From positions 124,001-188,000 of the forward strand of contig CAWEOT010000009.1 of NCBI GenBank assembly GCA_963810775.1: DNA of 64,000 nucleotides. Reading direction: 5' to 3'. Position 1 is the first letter of the stretch; every line of letters begins with the position of its first letter. Below are positions 41,501 to 56,500 of this stretch, piece after piece. This stretch comes from DATBVX01 sp963810775. Its GTDB lineage: Bacteria; Pseudomonadota; Gammaproteobacteria; Steroidobacterales; Steroidobacteraceae. The notes under the pieces are model-generated. The model had not been told where the DNA came from, made no database searches, and was given only the letters and a program-made list of their open reading frames with translations. A program made the position numbers and the translations under genes.

Positions 41501-44500
41501 TGTTCTTCGCGAACCTGCCGACCATCAGCGGCCTCGGGCAATTCGGCGGCTTCGATTTCTATCTCGAGGATCGTTCCGGACAGGGTCACGAGGCGCTGCT
41601 CGCCGCACAGGGAGCGCTGATGCAGAAAGCCTCGCAGAGCAAGATCCTGGCCAACGTGCGTCCGAATTCTCTCGAGCCCGCACCGCAGCTGCGCCTGACG
41701 CTCGATCGCGTGCAGGCACAGGCAATGGGCCTGGCGATAAGCGATGTGTTCTCAGCCGTGCGCCTGATGCTCGCGCCGGTGTACATCAACGACTTCTATT
41801 TCGAGGGGCGAGTGCTGCGGGTGCTGATGCAAGCGGACGCACCGTTTCGCTCCAGTGCTGATTCGATCCGGCACTTCTATCTGCCATCCACCATGGCTGC
41901 AGCGAGTACCGGGAGCGCCAACGCCAACACGATGGCGCCGAGTGCCGCGCGCACCGAGACGAACTCGAATGTACCGACCATGGTTCCGCTCTCGACCGTG
42001 GTCAATTCGGATTGGATCGTCGCCTCGCCCAGTCAGTCGCGCTACAACGGCTACGCCGCGGTGGAAATCACCGGCACGAATGCGCCCGGTAAGAGCTCGG
42101 GCGAAGCAATGAAGGAGATGGAACGCATCGTCGCGGAAGATCTGCCGCACGGATTCGGCTACGACTGGGCTGGCCAGTCGTTGCAGGAAATCCTCTCGGG
42201 GGCGGAGGCGCCGCTCCTCTTCGCGCTCTCGATCCTGGTTGTGTATCTGTGCCTCGCCGCTCTCTACGAAAGCTGGTCCACGCCGCTCTCCGTGATGTTG
42301 ATCGTGCCGCTCGGCGTCCTCGGCGCGTTGATCGCGGTGTCATTGCGGTTCTTGCCCAATGACGTCTATTTCAAGGTCGGACTCATCACGATCATTGGAT
42401 TGGCGGCAAAGAATGCGATCCTGATCGTGGAGTTCGCGGTCGACGAACAGGCGAAAGGCAAGAGCCTGCACGCTGCAGTGGTCGAGGCGGCGCGACTGCG
42501 GCTGCGCCCGATCCTCATGACGTCGTTCGCCTTCATTCTCGGCGTGATGCCACTGGTAGTCTCAACCGGCGCGGGCGCCAATGCGCGTCGCGCGATCGGC
42601 ACCGGTGTCGTGGGCGGGATGCTGACCGCAGCGTTTCTCGGCGTGCTGTTCGTGCCCGTGTTCTACGTCGCGGTCCGCCAGTTGATGGGCGACAAGCTCG
42701 AGAGACCGCCGCCCAGCTCCTAGTCGTCGAACGCGACGCGCCCACGCAGGCGCTTCACAGTTTTACGGGTGCGCTTGCTTTCCAGACGCCTTTCTTTCGA
42801 CGCTCGCGTCGGTCGTGTGGCATGGCGCACCTTGGGCTCAACCAGCGCGCGGCGAATGAGGTCCGCGAGCCGTTCATGGGCATCGCGGCGATTCTGCTCC
42901 TGGGTGCGATGCCGGCGCGCGACGAGCAGTACGCTGCCATCCTCGTTGAGGCGCTGACCGGCGAGTCCTCGCAAGCGGGCTTTGACACGCTCATTGAGCG
43001 CCAGTGTTCCGGCGAGATCGAAGCGCAGCTGCACGGCGGAGGCGACTTTGTTGACATTCTGGCCGCCGGGGCCGGAAGCGCGGATGAAGCGCAGTTCGAG
43101 ATCGGAGTCCGGGATCTCAATCTGTCCTGAGATGTGCAGACCCACGAGCGGGGCTTCTCAGTCCCGCCGTTGCGTCTTGCCAGAGATCGCCCAGTCCTCG
43201 GCGTCTTCGGGCGAGGCATGGACGCGGATTTCGCGCTGCGCGACCGGGAAGGTGATGTTGCTCTCCTTGAACAGGCGCCACACGGTGCGATTGACCTCCG
43301 AGCGCACGTTGTTTACGCCCTCCTGCGGGTCCGCGATCCAGAAACGCAGCTCCAGGTCAATGCCATGATCGCTGAACGCCATCAGTCGCGAGACGGGCGC
43401 CGGCTCGCGCAGGATGCGGCGGTGGCCCTCCGTCGCCTTGATCAGCACGCGCAGAGCAAGCTCTGGATCATCCTTGTAGCTGATCCGCACCGGCACCTTG
43501 ATGCGTACTTTCGGGTCCGTGTAGCTCCAGTTGATCACCGAGTTGGTGATGAGATTCTGGTTCGGCACCAGCGTCTCGACACCGTCGCGATCGCGAACCA
43601 CGACGTAGCGGCCCTTGAGTTCCTGCACCCAGCCGAACCCTTCCGTGGTGGTGCCCCCGACCCCGGTAAAGCTGATCACATCGCCCGGCTTGATGGAGCG
43701 GTCCATCAGCAGCACGAAACCGCTCACGAAATTGCTGGCGATGGCCTGCAGGCCAAAGCCCAGGCCGATACCGAGTGCGCCGGTGAAGACCGTGAGCGTG
43801 CGCAGGTCGAGCCCGGCGTAATTGAGGCCGATCAGGATGCTGAAAACGATCAGAAACGCGTGGATGAACTTCGAGGCGCCGATTCGCGTGCTGACCGCGA
43901 GGCCGGCGACCGACATGAGCCGGCGCTCGATCCAGCGCGCCAGCCAGGTCGCGGCAAGAACAAACAGCGTGATGATGAAGAGTGATTCGAGCATCGACCA
44001 GACGGTGAGCGGATCCTTGCCCTTGGTGAGCGGAATGCTGTTCAAACGGGTTCTGACAGGCGCCAGCCAGCCGAACAGGTTGATAGCGACCACCGCCCAG
44101 ATCACCAGCGTCAGGCGCGTCTCCCAGCCCTTGAGCCAGGTATCGGGGCCGAGTGAAAGCCGCAGCAGGGACACACCGATGCGGATCAGCACCAGCGCGC
44201 CCATGAGCTGCAGCATCAGGTCGAGGAAATTGATCTCGAGCCCGAAGCTGTTGAGGAGGCCGCGGGTCAGGAACAGCAGGAGCGTCGCGATGATGAAGGG
44301 GCTGATCTTGATCGCCCCCTCCGCCAGCTGCTCGCGAAAATTCGTGGCTGGCGGCGCGTCGGGTGGAATCAGCCGATTGCGCAGGTAGCGACCGAGGAAC
44401 CATCCGAGGCCGAAGGTGGCCAGTATCGCCGCGATCTCCGTGAGCGTGTCACCGCTCGACATCTGGGTGAACGCGCTTTCCAGAGCTTTGAAGAAGCTTT

Positions 44501-47500
44501 GCATCAGGCGTTGAGGTCCGGGATCAGCTGGCTTTCGAGCTTGGCGATCTGGTCCTTGAGCATGAGCTTGCGTTTCTTCAGGCGCTTGAGCTGCAGCTCG
44601 TCCACGTCGAAGTCGAGCGACAGCCGGGCAATCACGTCGTCGAGGTCACGATGCTCGATCCGCAGTTGCCGCAGGCGCTCGATGTTCTTGAACAGCTCGG
44701 TATCGACGTTGTCGGGTGGCTGGCTCATGGTGCGAGCAGCACCTCAGGCGAGACTCTGCCAGACCGGTTCGATTCCAGCCGGTAGCTTAGCCAACCGGCC
44801 GGGCGGATTCCAAGGTATTTGTGGATCGTGGAAATCCGATCCGATCGAGCCTGCCAACCCAAAGCGCGTGGCAAGGGCGGCGAGGGGCGCGATGTGCCCG
44901 AGGGCGCGACCGCACACGACTTCGATCGCGGTGCCACCGCTGTCGCGAAACACCGTTACGAGCTGGCGCCGCGCGCCGGGGGAAAGCATGTAGCGCATCG
45001 GATGGGCGAGAACCGCAACCCCGCCCGCGGCGCGAATCCACGGCACGACCTCAGCAACATCCGGATAGTTTGCAGCTACGTGCGCAGCGCCGCCGCGTCC
45101 CAGGTAGCGCTTGAACGCTTCCGCCATGCTGCGCACGTGCTGGCCCGAGATCAGGGCACGGGCAAGATGGGTTCGCGTGACGATGGAATGCTCAGCTTCG
45201 AGCTGCGCCAGTATTGTGAGCCCGGGAATCGCCTTGCGCTCGAGGCGCTCGGCGAGTGCCGCGAGGCGCGAGCGGCGTAACACCTGCAGACGGTCGATTC
45301 CTTCGACAAGCGCAGCGTTGCGAGGATCGATGCCGAGACCGATCACGTGAATCGTCTGCGCGCGCCAGGTCGAGGACAATTCGATGCCGTCGAGCATGCG
45401 CAGGCCGCGCTGCAAGCACTGGCTATGCGCCGCTTCGAGCCCCGCGGTCGTGTCGTGATCAGTCAGGGCCATCAGTTCCACGCCCGCATCCGCGACCCGG
45501 TCCACCAGTTCGGCGGGCGAGAGCACTCCATCGGAGTGGTTCGAATGCAGGTGCAGATCGACGTTGGTCATCGAACTCTCAGTGGGTCTGGCGCGGCGCA
45601 AGTCCGACCGCCTCGAGCGTGACGCCGAGGAGTACCACAAATCCCTGCCGCCGGGTTGACCCGTCGTCGGTGTAGTCGAACACGTAGTTCCTGCGCCAGG
45701 TCAAGCGGCCGCTTGAATCCCGTGCCGGCCTCATGCCGCTGAACGCCACCGTGCCATCGAGAAACTGCACGTTGGCCGTACGACAGGTGTCGAGCGCGAC
45801 GGCGTTGGCGTGCTCGCGAGCCCGCAAGGCTGCTTGCCAGAACCAGGCCGTGAACAGTGCGCCGAGCACCAGAATGAAAGCAAACCACATCCGGCCGTAT
45901 GATACCGGCGCCATGCTCGCCCCGCTGCCAACCATGCCCGATTGGGGCCGGATCGATACCGTGCTCCTGGACATGGACGGCACGATCCTGGATCTGAAAT
46001 TCGACAACACGTTCTGGCGTGAAATCGTGCCGGCCAGATTCGCAGCGGCACGGGGGCTCGAGCTCGATGCGGCCAAGGCACAGCTGCGGCCGGTATTTGC
46101 TGCCAAGCAGGGTACGCTCGAGTGGTATTGCATCGAATACTGGAGCCGCGAGCTCGAGCTCAACCTCGAGCAGCTGAAGCGCGAGGCGCGCGAACAGATC
46201 GCCTGGCTCCCGCAAGCGGAGAGCTTCGTGCGCGGCGTGCGAGGGCTGGGCAAGCGCCTTGCGCTCGTGACCAACTCGCACACGACCACGCTTGCGATCA
46301 AAGATGAGCACCTGGACTTCCGTGGGCACTTCGATGCGGTCTATTCCTCGCACATGTTCGGCTCGCCCAAGGAGAGCGCGCCGTTCTGGAGCGCCCTGCT
46401 CGCTGCCGAGCGTTTCGATCGGGAGCGCACGCTATTCGTGGATGACAGTCTGCCTGTGCTGCGGGCCGCGCGTGATTTCGGCGTGGGATGGATCTATGCG
46501 ATCGCCCGACCCGATAGCAGCCAGCCGCGACGCGAGATCGCGGAGTTTCCTGCAGTCGATTCAATCGAAGAGCTGAAGCCGGAGGTGGCCATTGAGCGAC
46601 GCAACTGCGGTTGAAGGGGTCGAATATGCGGGCTTCTGGGTCAGGGTCGTAGCGTCCATCGTTGATAGCATCCTGGTGAGCCTGACGATCTCTCCCCTCG
46701 TCAGAGCGATCTATCGGTCCTCGGCGTACGACAACATCTCGCTGAGCAGTGACCCGGCACAGATGCTGAGCGCGCTGAGCGCCGAGATGTGGAGCGCGGC
46801 ATCAGGGGCGTCATTCATCCTGACTGCGATCGCCGTCATCGTGTTCTGGATCTACAAGTCCGCGACCCCCGGCAAGATGATCTTCGGCGCAAGGATCGTC
46901 GATGCACGCACCGGTGGGCCGCTGACGACGGGCCAGTGCATCGGTCGTTATCTTGGGTATTACGTTTCGCTCTTTACACTCTGCATCGGCTTTCTGTGGG
47001 TCGCTTTCGATCCGCGCAAGCAGGGATTTCACGACAAGCTCGCCGGCACAGTGGTCATCCGGGCGCGCCGCAATGCTGCGGCCGACTTCAAGGGACCACC
47101 GCCGCCGGTGAATCCTGGATAAGTGAGGGTTGATTGTCGACTGCCTGGTCTCCCCCACAGCCTGACACGAACGACACGTATCGCGGATTCCGACGTCACC
47201 TTTCGCGGGATACGCTCGCGCACCGATTACGTAATCAAGCAAGAACGGGCTCTGGAGGAGACCAGGCAGCCGACACTCAACCCTCGGCCATCTAGGTTCG
47301 CGCGCGGGAGGTGCGTCGCTGTCGGCGGCTGCGGTGATGCCGATGCGAGTGCGAAGCTCCGCCTTCTTCCTCCGTGCCGGGGACGCCGCGCGCCCGGGCG
47401 GGTCACTTCCGCGAGCATCTCCGGTGCGATCGCTTCCACCGGCACCTTGTGTCCGATGTAGCTCTCGATGTCCGGCAAAGACATCACATATTCTTCACAT

Positions 47501-50500
47501 CCGAAGCTGATCGCATCGCCCTCGGCACCGAGGCGTGCCGTGCGACCGATGCGATGCACGTAGTCTTCCGCGTCCTGCGGCAGATCGAAGTTGAAGATAT
47601 GGCTCACTTCCGGCACATGCAGGCCGCGCGAAGCGACGTCCGTGGCGATCAGGATGGCGAGGTTGCCGCTGTGAAAGTCACGCAGCATTCGCAGGCGCTT
47701 GCGCTGGGGAACGTCTCCAGAAAGCGCTTCGGCGTGAAAACCGTTCGCGCTGAGGACCTGCTCGAGCTCGTCGGCCATGCGGCGCGTGTTGACGAACACC
47801 ATGGTGCGATGCGGGTCCATATGCCGCAGCAGGCCGATCAGCAGCGGCAGCTTTTCGCTCATTGCCGGGAAATACAGGACCTGGCGAACACTGTCGACCA
47901 TGACCTTGTCAGGCTCGACGCGCACCAGCTCGGGATTGTTCATGTGCTCGTAGGCGAGCTCGAGCACCCGGTGCGATAGCGTGGCGGAAAAGAGCATCGA
48001 TAGGCGCTGTTCCGGGCGCGGCAGACGGCGCAGGACATAGCGGATATCGGCGATGAAGCCGAGATCGAACATCCGGTCGGCTTCATCCAGCACGATCACT
48101 TGCACGTGCCGCAGATCGAATACGCGCTGCTTGAAGAAATCGATGGTGCGCCCGGGCGTTCCGATCAGTACATCGACACCCTGTTCGAGGGTACGTCGTT
48201 GTTTTTCGTAGTCGGTGCCCCCATATGCCAGCCCGAGGGTCAACCCCGTGAACTGGCCGAGCGCTTCGGCATCCTTGTGGATCTGTACCGCGAGCTCACG
48301 CGTCGGCGCCAGCACCAGCGCGAGCGGTGCCGTGCCGGGACGTGTGGGCGAGGCTGCGCGAGTCAGCAGGCTGTTGAACAGCGCCACCAGGAACGCGGCG
48401 GTCTTGCCGGTGCCGGTCTGTGCCTGGCCCGCAACGTCGCGCCCCGCCAGTGCGCTTGGGAGCGTCTGCGCCTGAATCGGCGTACAAAGTTCAAATCCGG
48501 CTTCCGCGATTCCGCGTGAGAGGGTTGCAGGAAGATTCAGTGAATCGAATCGCAGTTCAGATAGATGATGTGTTTCTGTCATCGAGGAGACAAGTGACTC
48601 AAGGTGGAGTGAGTGAGGCTTGCAAATTGCCTCAAAGTTGGGTCCAATACCGCCCAGCCGTAGCGGCTCCGTCCGCACTTCCTAGAAGCTCCACCACCCG
48701 GCCTGATTATTTCGATACCCAACGCAGGGTTATTGTAACCGTAAATCGACTGCACCGCGTCTGCCTGACGCTGCACATGCCCCGAGGGGCTTTTCCTTCA
48801 TAAATTTCCACATCGCATTGACGAGTTCGCACATCTTCATTCTTCATTTTCCCTTTGGGAGGTAGTTCCGAGTGGGCAAGCAAATTGTTCACACCACAGA
48901 CGCCACGTTCGACGAGGACATTCTGAAATCCGCTACACCAGTACTGCTCGACTTCTGGGCGGAGTGGTGTGGTCCGTGCAAAATGATCGCGCCGGTGCTC
49001 GACGAAATCGCCGAGGAATACAAGGACCGGCTCAAGATCGCCAAGATCAACATCGATGAGAATCCGCACACGCCGCCGCGTTTCGGCATCCGCGGGATCC
49101 CGACGTTGATCCTGTTCAAAAACGGTACGGTGGAGGCGCAGAAAGTCGGCGCGGTCTCCAAGTCACAGCTCGCCGCCTTCCTGGACAGCAACCTATGAGA
49201 GGCTATCTCGGTAATTCGGCTCGCAGCCGACCCAAAGGTCAGGGGGGCGGTCGTCAGAACCGCAACAACGACCCCAATCGCGGCGGACGCCAGGATGATT
49301 TCCTGCCCGAGGACAACTTCGCCGACGGCGAAGGCCTCGACGTCATCACGCCCAGCGAGCTTGCGGCCACGCGCCGCTCGATGAATCTCACTGAGCTCAA
49401 GACCAAGCCGGTCTCGGAGCTCGTGGATCTCGCCACGCAGATGAACCTGGAGAACATCGCCCGCTCGCGCAAGCAGGACATCATCTTCGCCATCCTCAAG
49501 GCGCATGCGCGCAATGGCGAGGACATCTACGGCGATGGCGTGCTCGAGATCCTGCAGGACGGCTTCGGCTTCCTGCGCTCGGCCGACAGCTCGTATCTGG
49601 CCGGTCCGGATGACATTTATGTCAGCCCCAGCCAGATCCGCCGCTTCAACCTGCGCACCGGGGATTCAATTTCCGGCCTGATCCGCCCGCCGAAGGACGG
49701 AGAGCGTTATTTCGCGCTGCTGAAGGTCGGCGAAATCAACTTCGACTCGCCGGAAAACTCGCGTCACAAGGTCCTGTTCGAGAACCTGACGCCGCTCTTC
49801 CCGAAGGAGCGCCTGAAGCTCGAGCGCGGCAATGGCAGCACCGAAGATCTGACGGCCCGCACCATCGATCTCATGGCGCCGATCGGCAAGGGCCAGCGTG
49901 GCCTCATCGTGTCTCCGCCCAAGGCGGGCAAGACGATGCTGCTGCAGAACATCGCGACCGCGATCACCGCGAATCATCCCGAGTGCGTCCTCATCGTGCT
50001 GCTCATCGACGAGCGGCCCGAAGAGGTCACCGAGATGCAGCGCACGGTGAAAGGCGAGGTGGTATCGAGCACGTTCGATGAGCCAGCCAGCCGCCACGTC
50101 CAGGTCGCCGAGATGGTGATCGAGAAGGCGAAGCGCCTGGTCGAGCACAAGCGTGATGTCGTGATCCTGCTCGATTCGATCACGCGACTGGCGCGAGCCT
50201 ACAACACCGTCGTGCCCTCATCGGGCAAGGTGTTGACGGGTGGTGTCGATGCGAACGCGTTGCAGCGGCCCAAGCGCTTCTTCGGCGCGGCGCGCAACAT
50301 CGAGGAGGGCGGAAGCCTGACGATCCTCGCCACCGCGCTGATCGATACCGGCTCGAAGATGGACGATGTCATTTACGAGGAATTCAAGGGAACCGGCAAC
50401 TCCGAGATTCACCTCGACCGGCGTATCTCTGAAAAGCGCGTCTTCCCGGCGTTCAACATCAACCGTTCCGGCACGCGCAAGGAAGAGCTGATCACGGCCC

Positions 50501-53500
50501 AGGACGAGCTCGCGAAGATGTGGATCCTGCGCAAGCTCCTGCATCCGATGGACGAGTTGGCCGCAATCGAGTTCCTGCTCGACAAGATGAAGGACACGAA
50601 GACCAACTCCGAGTTCTTCGATGCGATGAAGCGCTAGCGCAACCGGCAGCAGACGTTGAAGTTGCACCCGGTCCGCTTTACCGATCGATAAGAACAAAGA
50701 GGGAGATTCCTGATGAAACTCAGGACCGCGGCTTTGTCGGTCGCGGCGATGGGCGTCGTGTTCGGCGACATCGGGACGAGCCCGTTGTACGCCCTGCGCG
50801 CCTGCTTTTCCGATGCAGCGGGAGTGAGCGTAAGCGCGTCCAGTGTGCTCGGGATTCTCTCCCTCATTTTCTGGTCCCTGGCGCTCGTCATTTCGGTCAA
50901 GTACGTCAGCATCATCCTGCGCGCTGACAACGATGGCGAAGGGGGCGTGCTGGCCCTGACGACGCGTGTCCTGAACGAGCGTCCGATGCGGGGCACGACC
51001 GCGATCGCGACGCTCGGTCTCATCGGCTGCGCGCTCTTCTACGGCGATGGCGTGATCACACCGGCCGTCACCGTGCTCGGAGCGATCGAGGGGCTGAGCA
51101 TCGCGACTCCTGCGCTAGGGCACATCGTCCTACCGCTGTCGATCATGGCGCTGCTTTGGCTCTTCTCGATCCAGCGTCGCGGCACCGGTGCGATCGGTCG
51201 CTTGTTCGGCCCGATCATGCTGCTGTGGTTCGCGGTGCTCGCGGTGCTGGGGATTCGCAGCATCGTGCTTCACCCCGTCGTCCTTGCGGCCGTGAATCCA
51301 GCCTACGCATTTACGTTTTTTGCGGAGCACTCCACGGTGGCCTTCGCGGTGTTCGGGGCGGTGTTCCTCACAGTCACGGGAGGTGAGGCGCTGTACTCCG
51401 ACCTCGGGCACTTCGGGCGCCGGCCGATCGCAATGGCCTGGTTCCTGGTCGTCTGGCCTTGCCTGTTGCTCAACTATTTCGGCCAGGGTGCACTGCTGCT
51501 AGCTTCACCCCAGGCAATTCTCAACCCGTTCTATCTGCTCGCCCCCGAGTGGGCGCTGATTCCGTTGGTGGTGCTCGCCACCGCGGCGAGCATCATCGCA
51601 TCGCAGGCGGTCATTTCAGGGGTGTTCGCAATTACGCAGCAATGCCAGCAGCTCGGTTACATCCCGAGGGTGAGGATTCAGCATTCGTCTGCCGCGCTGA
51701 TTGGCCAAGTGTACGTCCCCGCTGTGAACTGGCTGAGCTGTGCGGCGACAGTAGCGCTTGCAGTCGGGTTTGGATCTTCAGCACACCTCACTCACGCCTA
51801 TGGTGTGGGCGTCTCGTGCACCATGCTCATTGATTCGGTCCTGATCCTGCTGCTGCTGTGGGGCGCGACACGGCAATCCGAGCGGCTGCAGTTGTTCGTG
51901 GTATGTGGTTTGCTGGCCCTTGATGCCGCGTTCGTCGTTTCCAACCTGGACAAAGTACCCACGGGAGGATGGTTTCCGCTTCTTTTCGGACTGGCCATCT
52001 TTGGCGTGATGAAGACCTGGCAGCGTGGGCGAGTCATCGTCACGGAAAAGATGCGGCGCGAAGAGCGACCCGCGGACTCGTTTCTCGAGCAGCTCGAACG
52101 AGAGCCGCCCGTACGTGTCGAGGGCGTAGCAGTCTTTCCGACCAGCAACACTACGGGCATCCCGCGTACGCTGGTCCGCAATCTGAAGATGAACGGTATC
52201 CTGCACGAGCACACGATCATCTTCTCCCTGATCACCGAACGGGTACCGCGCGTGAGTGAAGGGCGTCGAGTCAAAGTCCAGACGCTGGCACCCGGCCTGT
52301 ATCGCGTCATCGCGCGCATGGGGTTCATGGAGTTTCCGGAGGTTCCCAAGCTCTTGCGTGCGGCTCAGCAGTGGCTACCGGTACGCACGGATGACGCCGT
52401 GTACTTCCTCGGACGCGACGACATCGTCCTCGGCAACCGGCAGGGCATGCACCGGTGGCGCAAGAAGCTGTTCCTGTTCCTCGCACGCAACTCACAGTAC
52501 GCCGCCTCCAGTTTCGGAATTCCGCCCGCGCGCCTGATGGAAGTCGGCGGGCAGGTTGAGATTTAAGGGACAGCGAGGCAATCGTCGTCGAAGGCACTCT
52601 GGTGGCCGGATACTCGGGAACACCGCTGGCAAAGAAGCTCGGCATCAAGGCCGGTAGCCGGGTGTTCGCGCACGGCGCGCCATCGAACTACAGGAAGCTG
52701 CTGGCACCGCTGCCCGACGGCGTAACGATCGTGGCACGCATGTCCGCCGAGACGGACATTACCCACCTTTTCGCGACGCGCCGTACCGATCTCGCCCGCG
52801 GGATCAAGGCGGTCCTCGGCAAGATGCCCCAGGATGGTGTGATCTGGGTGTCGTGGCCGAAGAAATCCTCGAAGGTGCCGACCGACATCACCGAGGACAC
52901 GATCCGCGAGGTCGCGCTGCCGCTCGGGCTCGTCGATATCAAGGTCTGCGCGGTGGACGAGGTGTGGTCGGGACTTAAGCTCGTCGTCCGCCGCGAGAAT
53001 CGCAAAACCTAGACGACGCCGGTCGCGGGTGGACGTTGGGTGACACCTGCCGACGGCGCCGGCGACCTATGTTTGCGGGTGCGCCTTTTAAGGTATTAGT
53101 AAGAACAGCCGTGATCCGGCGCTGGCGGCACGGTTTGTCACCCGACGGCCGCCCGCGGCCCGGCGCCTCTCAGGATTCACGCGCGATGGCGCGATAGCCG
53201 ATGTCGCGGCGGAATTGCATTCCCGGCCACTGGATCGCCTCGACGAGCGCATAGGCCTCGCGACGAGCCCGGCGAACTGACTCGCCGAGTCCTACTGCGC
53301 AGAGCACGCGGCCGCCGTTGGTCAGAACCTTGCCGTCCGCGAGTCTCGTGCCCGCGTGGAAGACTTTTCCGGGCAAGCGCGCCGCAGCGGGTAGTCCGGT
53401 GATGACATCACCTCTCGGATAGTTATCGGGATAGCCCTGCGCGGCCATCACGACGCCGAGGGCCGCGCGCGAATCCCATTGCGCATCGACCTGGTTGAGC

Positions 53501-56500
53501 CGTCCATCGAGCGCTGCACTGCAAAGCTGGACCAGGTCCGATTTGAGGCGCATCAGCACGGGCTGCGTTTCCGGGTCGCCGAAGCGGCAATTGAACTCCA
53601 GCACGTTGGGCGTGCCATCCGCGGCGATCATCAGGCCTGCGTACAGGAATCCGGTGTAAGGCGTCCCGTCCTGGGCGAGCCCGAGAATCGTGGGCTCGAT
53701 GACCTCGCGCATGATGCGCGCGTGCAGAATAGGGCTGACGATCGGGGCGGGCGAGTACGCGCCCATTCCGCCGGTGTTGGGTCCGCGATCGCCATCGTCG
53801 CGTCGCTTGTGATCCTGGGAAGTGGCGAGGGGCAGGATGTGGCGACCATCCGCCATCACGATGAAACTCACTTCCTCGCCCGCGAGGAACTCTTCGATCA
53901 CCACCTGGTCGCCCGCCGCACCAAACTGGCCGGCAAACATCGATTCGGCCGTCTCGATGGCCTGGGCCGCGCCTTCCGCGATGACGACACCCTTGCCGGC
54001 CGCCAAGCCGCTCGCCTTGACGACGATTGGCGTGCGGTGCGCTTCGACATAGCGGGCATCGAACGTTTCGCGGGTGAAGGTGCGCGAGGCGGCGGTCGGG
54101 ATGCGATGTCGGCTCAGGAATTCCTTGGTGTAGGCCTTGGAGCCTTCGAGCTGCGCAGCACGCTGGACGGGACCAAAACAGCGCAGCCCCGCGGCTTGGA
54201 ATCGATCCACGACGCCAGCGACCAGCGGGGCCTCGGGTCCGACAATGGCGAGATCGATGCGCTCGCTCTTGGCAAGTGCTTCGAGGGCCGGCAAGTCCTC
54301 GGCTGCGATATCGACGTTGCGCGTCTTGGGCTCGAAGGCCGAGCCGGCATTGCCGGGTGCGACCAACACTTGCGTGACCAGGGGCGACTGCGCGGCCTTC
54401 CATGCCAATGCATGCTCGCGGCCACCACCACCAATGATGAGTACTTTCATGGCCCGGGCGCAGCCTAGTGCCTGAAGTGCCTGATGCCGGTGAACACCAT
54501 CGTCATACCGTGCTCATCGGCCGCGGTAATGACCTCAGGATCGCGCAATGAGCCACCGGGCTGAATCACGGCGGTGATGCCGTATTCCGCGGCGATGTCG
54601 ATGCCATCGCGGAACGGAAAGAAAGGCATCCGACGCCATCGCGGCGCCCCTGATGTCGAGTTTGGCGTCGGCGGCCTTCATGGAGGCAATGCGGCTCGAC
54701 ACCACGCGGCTCATCTGTCCCGCGCCGATGCCCAGGGTCATGCCCTCGCGGGCATACACGATCGCGTTCGATTTGACGAACCGGGCCACACGCCATGCAA
54801 AGAGCAGGTCCGCGACCTCAGCCTCGGTCGGCTCGCGCCGGCTTACGACGTCGAGGTCGCTCGCGGTGATCGAATCAGCGTCGCGCGTCTGGACCAGGAG
54901 TCCCCCACCGACGCTCCGATACTCCGGCCCCAGCTCGACCGGTGCAGCGAGATCGCCCAGCGCGATGGCCCGGACATTTTCCTTGGTCTTCAAGGCCTCG
55001 AGCGCCGCTGCATCGAAGCTCGGTGCCAGGATGACTTCGACGAACTGCTGCGTGAGGATCGACTGGGCGGTCACGCCATCGAGCGGGCGGTTGAAAGCGA
55101 TGATTCCGCCAAACGCGGAGGTTGGATCGGTGCGATACGCCTTCGCGTACGCGACGCCGATGTCGCCGGCAACCGCAACGCCGCAAGGATTGGCGTGTTT
55201 AACGATAACGCAGGCGGGCTGCGAGAATTCCCTAACGCACTCGAGCGCGGAGTCAGCGTCGGCGAGGTTGTTGAAGGAGAGTTCCTTGCCTTGCAACTGG
55301 TGGCCGCGCGCGATGCTGGCCCCTCTCGAGCCCGGGTCGGTGTAGAACGCCGCGCGCTGGTGTGGATTTTCGCCGTAGCGCAGGTCGAGTTTCTTATTGA
55401 AGACCGCCGTCAGCGTTTCGGGCCAGGACTGATCGACCACCGGCCACTTCTGCATGAGGTACCCGGCGACCATCGTGTCGTAACTTGCGGCGTGGGCAAA
55501 TGCTTTCGCCGCCAATTGCGCCCGGAAAGCCTTCGACGTTTCCCCGGCATGCACCTGGAGCTCATCGAGGAGCGAGGTGTAATCCTCCGGATCGACAATT
55601 ACCGTCACGTCGGCATGATTCTTGGCCGCAGCGCGCAGCATCGCCGGCCCGCCGATGTCGATGTTCTCGACGGCCTCCTCATAACTGCAGTCGGGGCGCG
55701 CGATCGTCTGCGCGAAGGGATAGAGATTGACGATCAGCAGGTCGATGGGCTCGATGCCGTGCTCGGCCATCACGGCTTCGTCCGTACCGCGCCGACCGAG
55801 CAGCCCGCCATGAATCTTCGGGTGCAGGGTCTTGACGCGGCCGCCCATGATTTCGGGGAAGCCCGTGTGTGCGGAGACTTCCGTGACGGCAACGCCGTTC
55901 TGCATCAGGAGCCGCGCGGTGCCGCCGGTTGACAGGATCTCAACCCCTCGCATCGCGAGGGCGCGGGCCAACTCGACGACGCCGGTCTTGTCGGACACGC
56001 TCAGCAGAGCGCGGCGCAAGGGCGTCATTTCGAGAGTCCGAACTCCTTCAACTTCTTGCGCAAGGTGCCGCGATTGATGCCGAGGATCACCGCGGCGCGG
56101 CTCTGGTTGCCCGAGGCATAGTCGAGCACCGCCTTGAACAGCGGTTCCTCGACTTCGCGCATCACCAGGTCATACAGGGCCGCCGGCCGGTGGCCGTTGA
56201 GATTGGTGAAGTAGGTAGTGAGCGCTTCGTGGGCATGATCTCGCAGGGGAATTTCCCTGCTTACTGCGCGAGCCATAGGTTCCCGGCGCAGTTTGGATTT
56301 CTTCTTGACCACCATTTAAGGTTCCCCGCTATCGTCAAGAATTTTTCTTCTTATCAAGCCGCCACACTGATACCCGATGCCAGTTGACCAAAGTACTCGC
56401 GGGCCATCGCGAACTGCTCATCGGTCGTCTTCGCCGTCATCACTCGCTTGCGGAATTCTCCTGCTTCGGAATGATGCTGGCAGTACCAGCTCAGATGTTT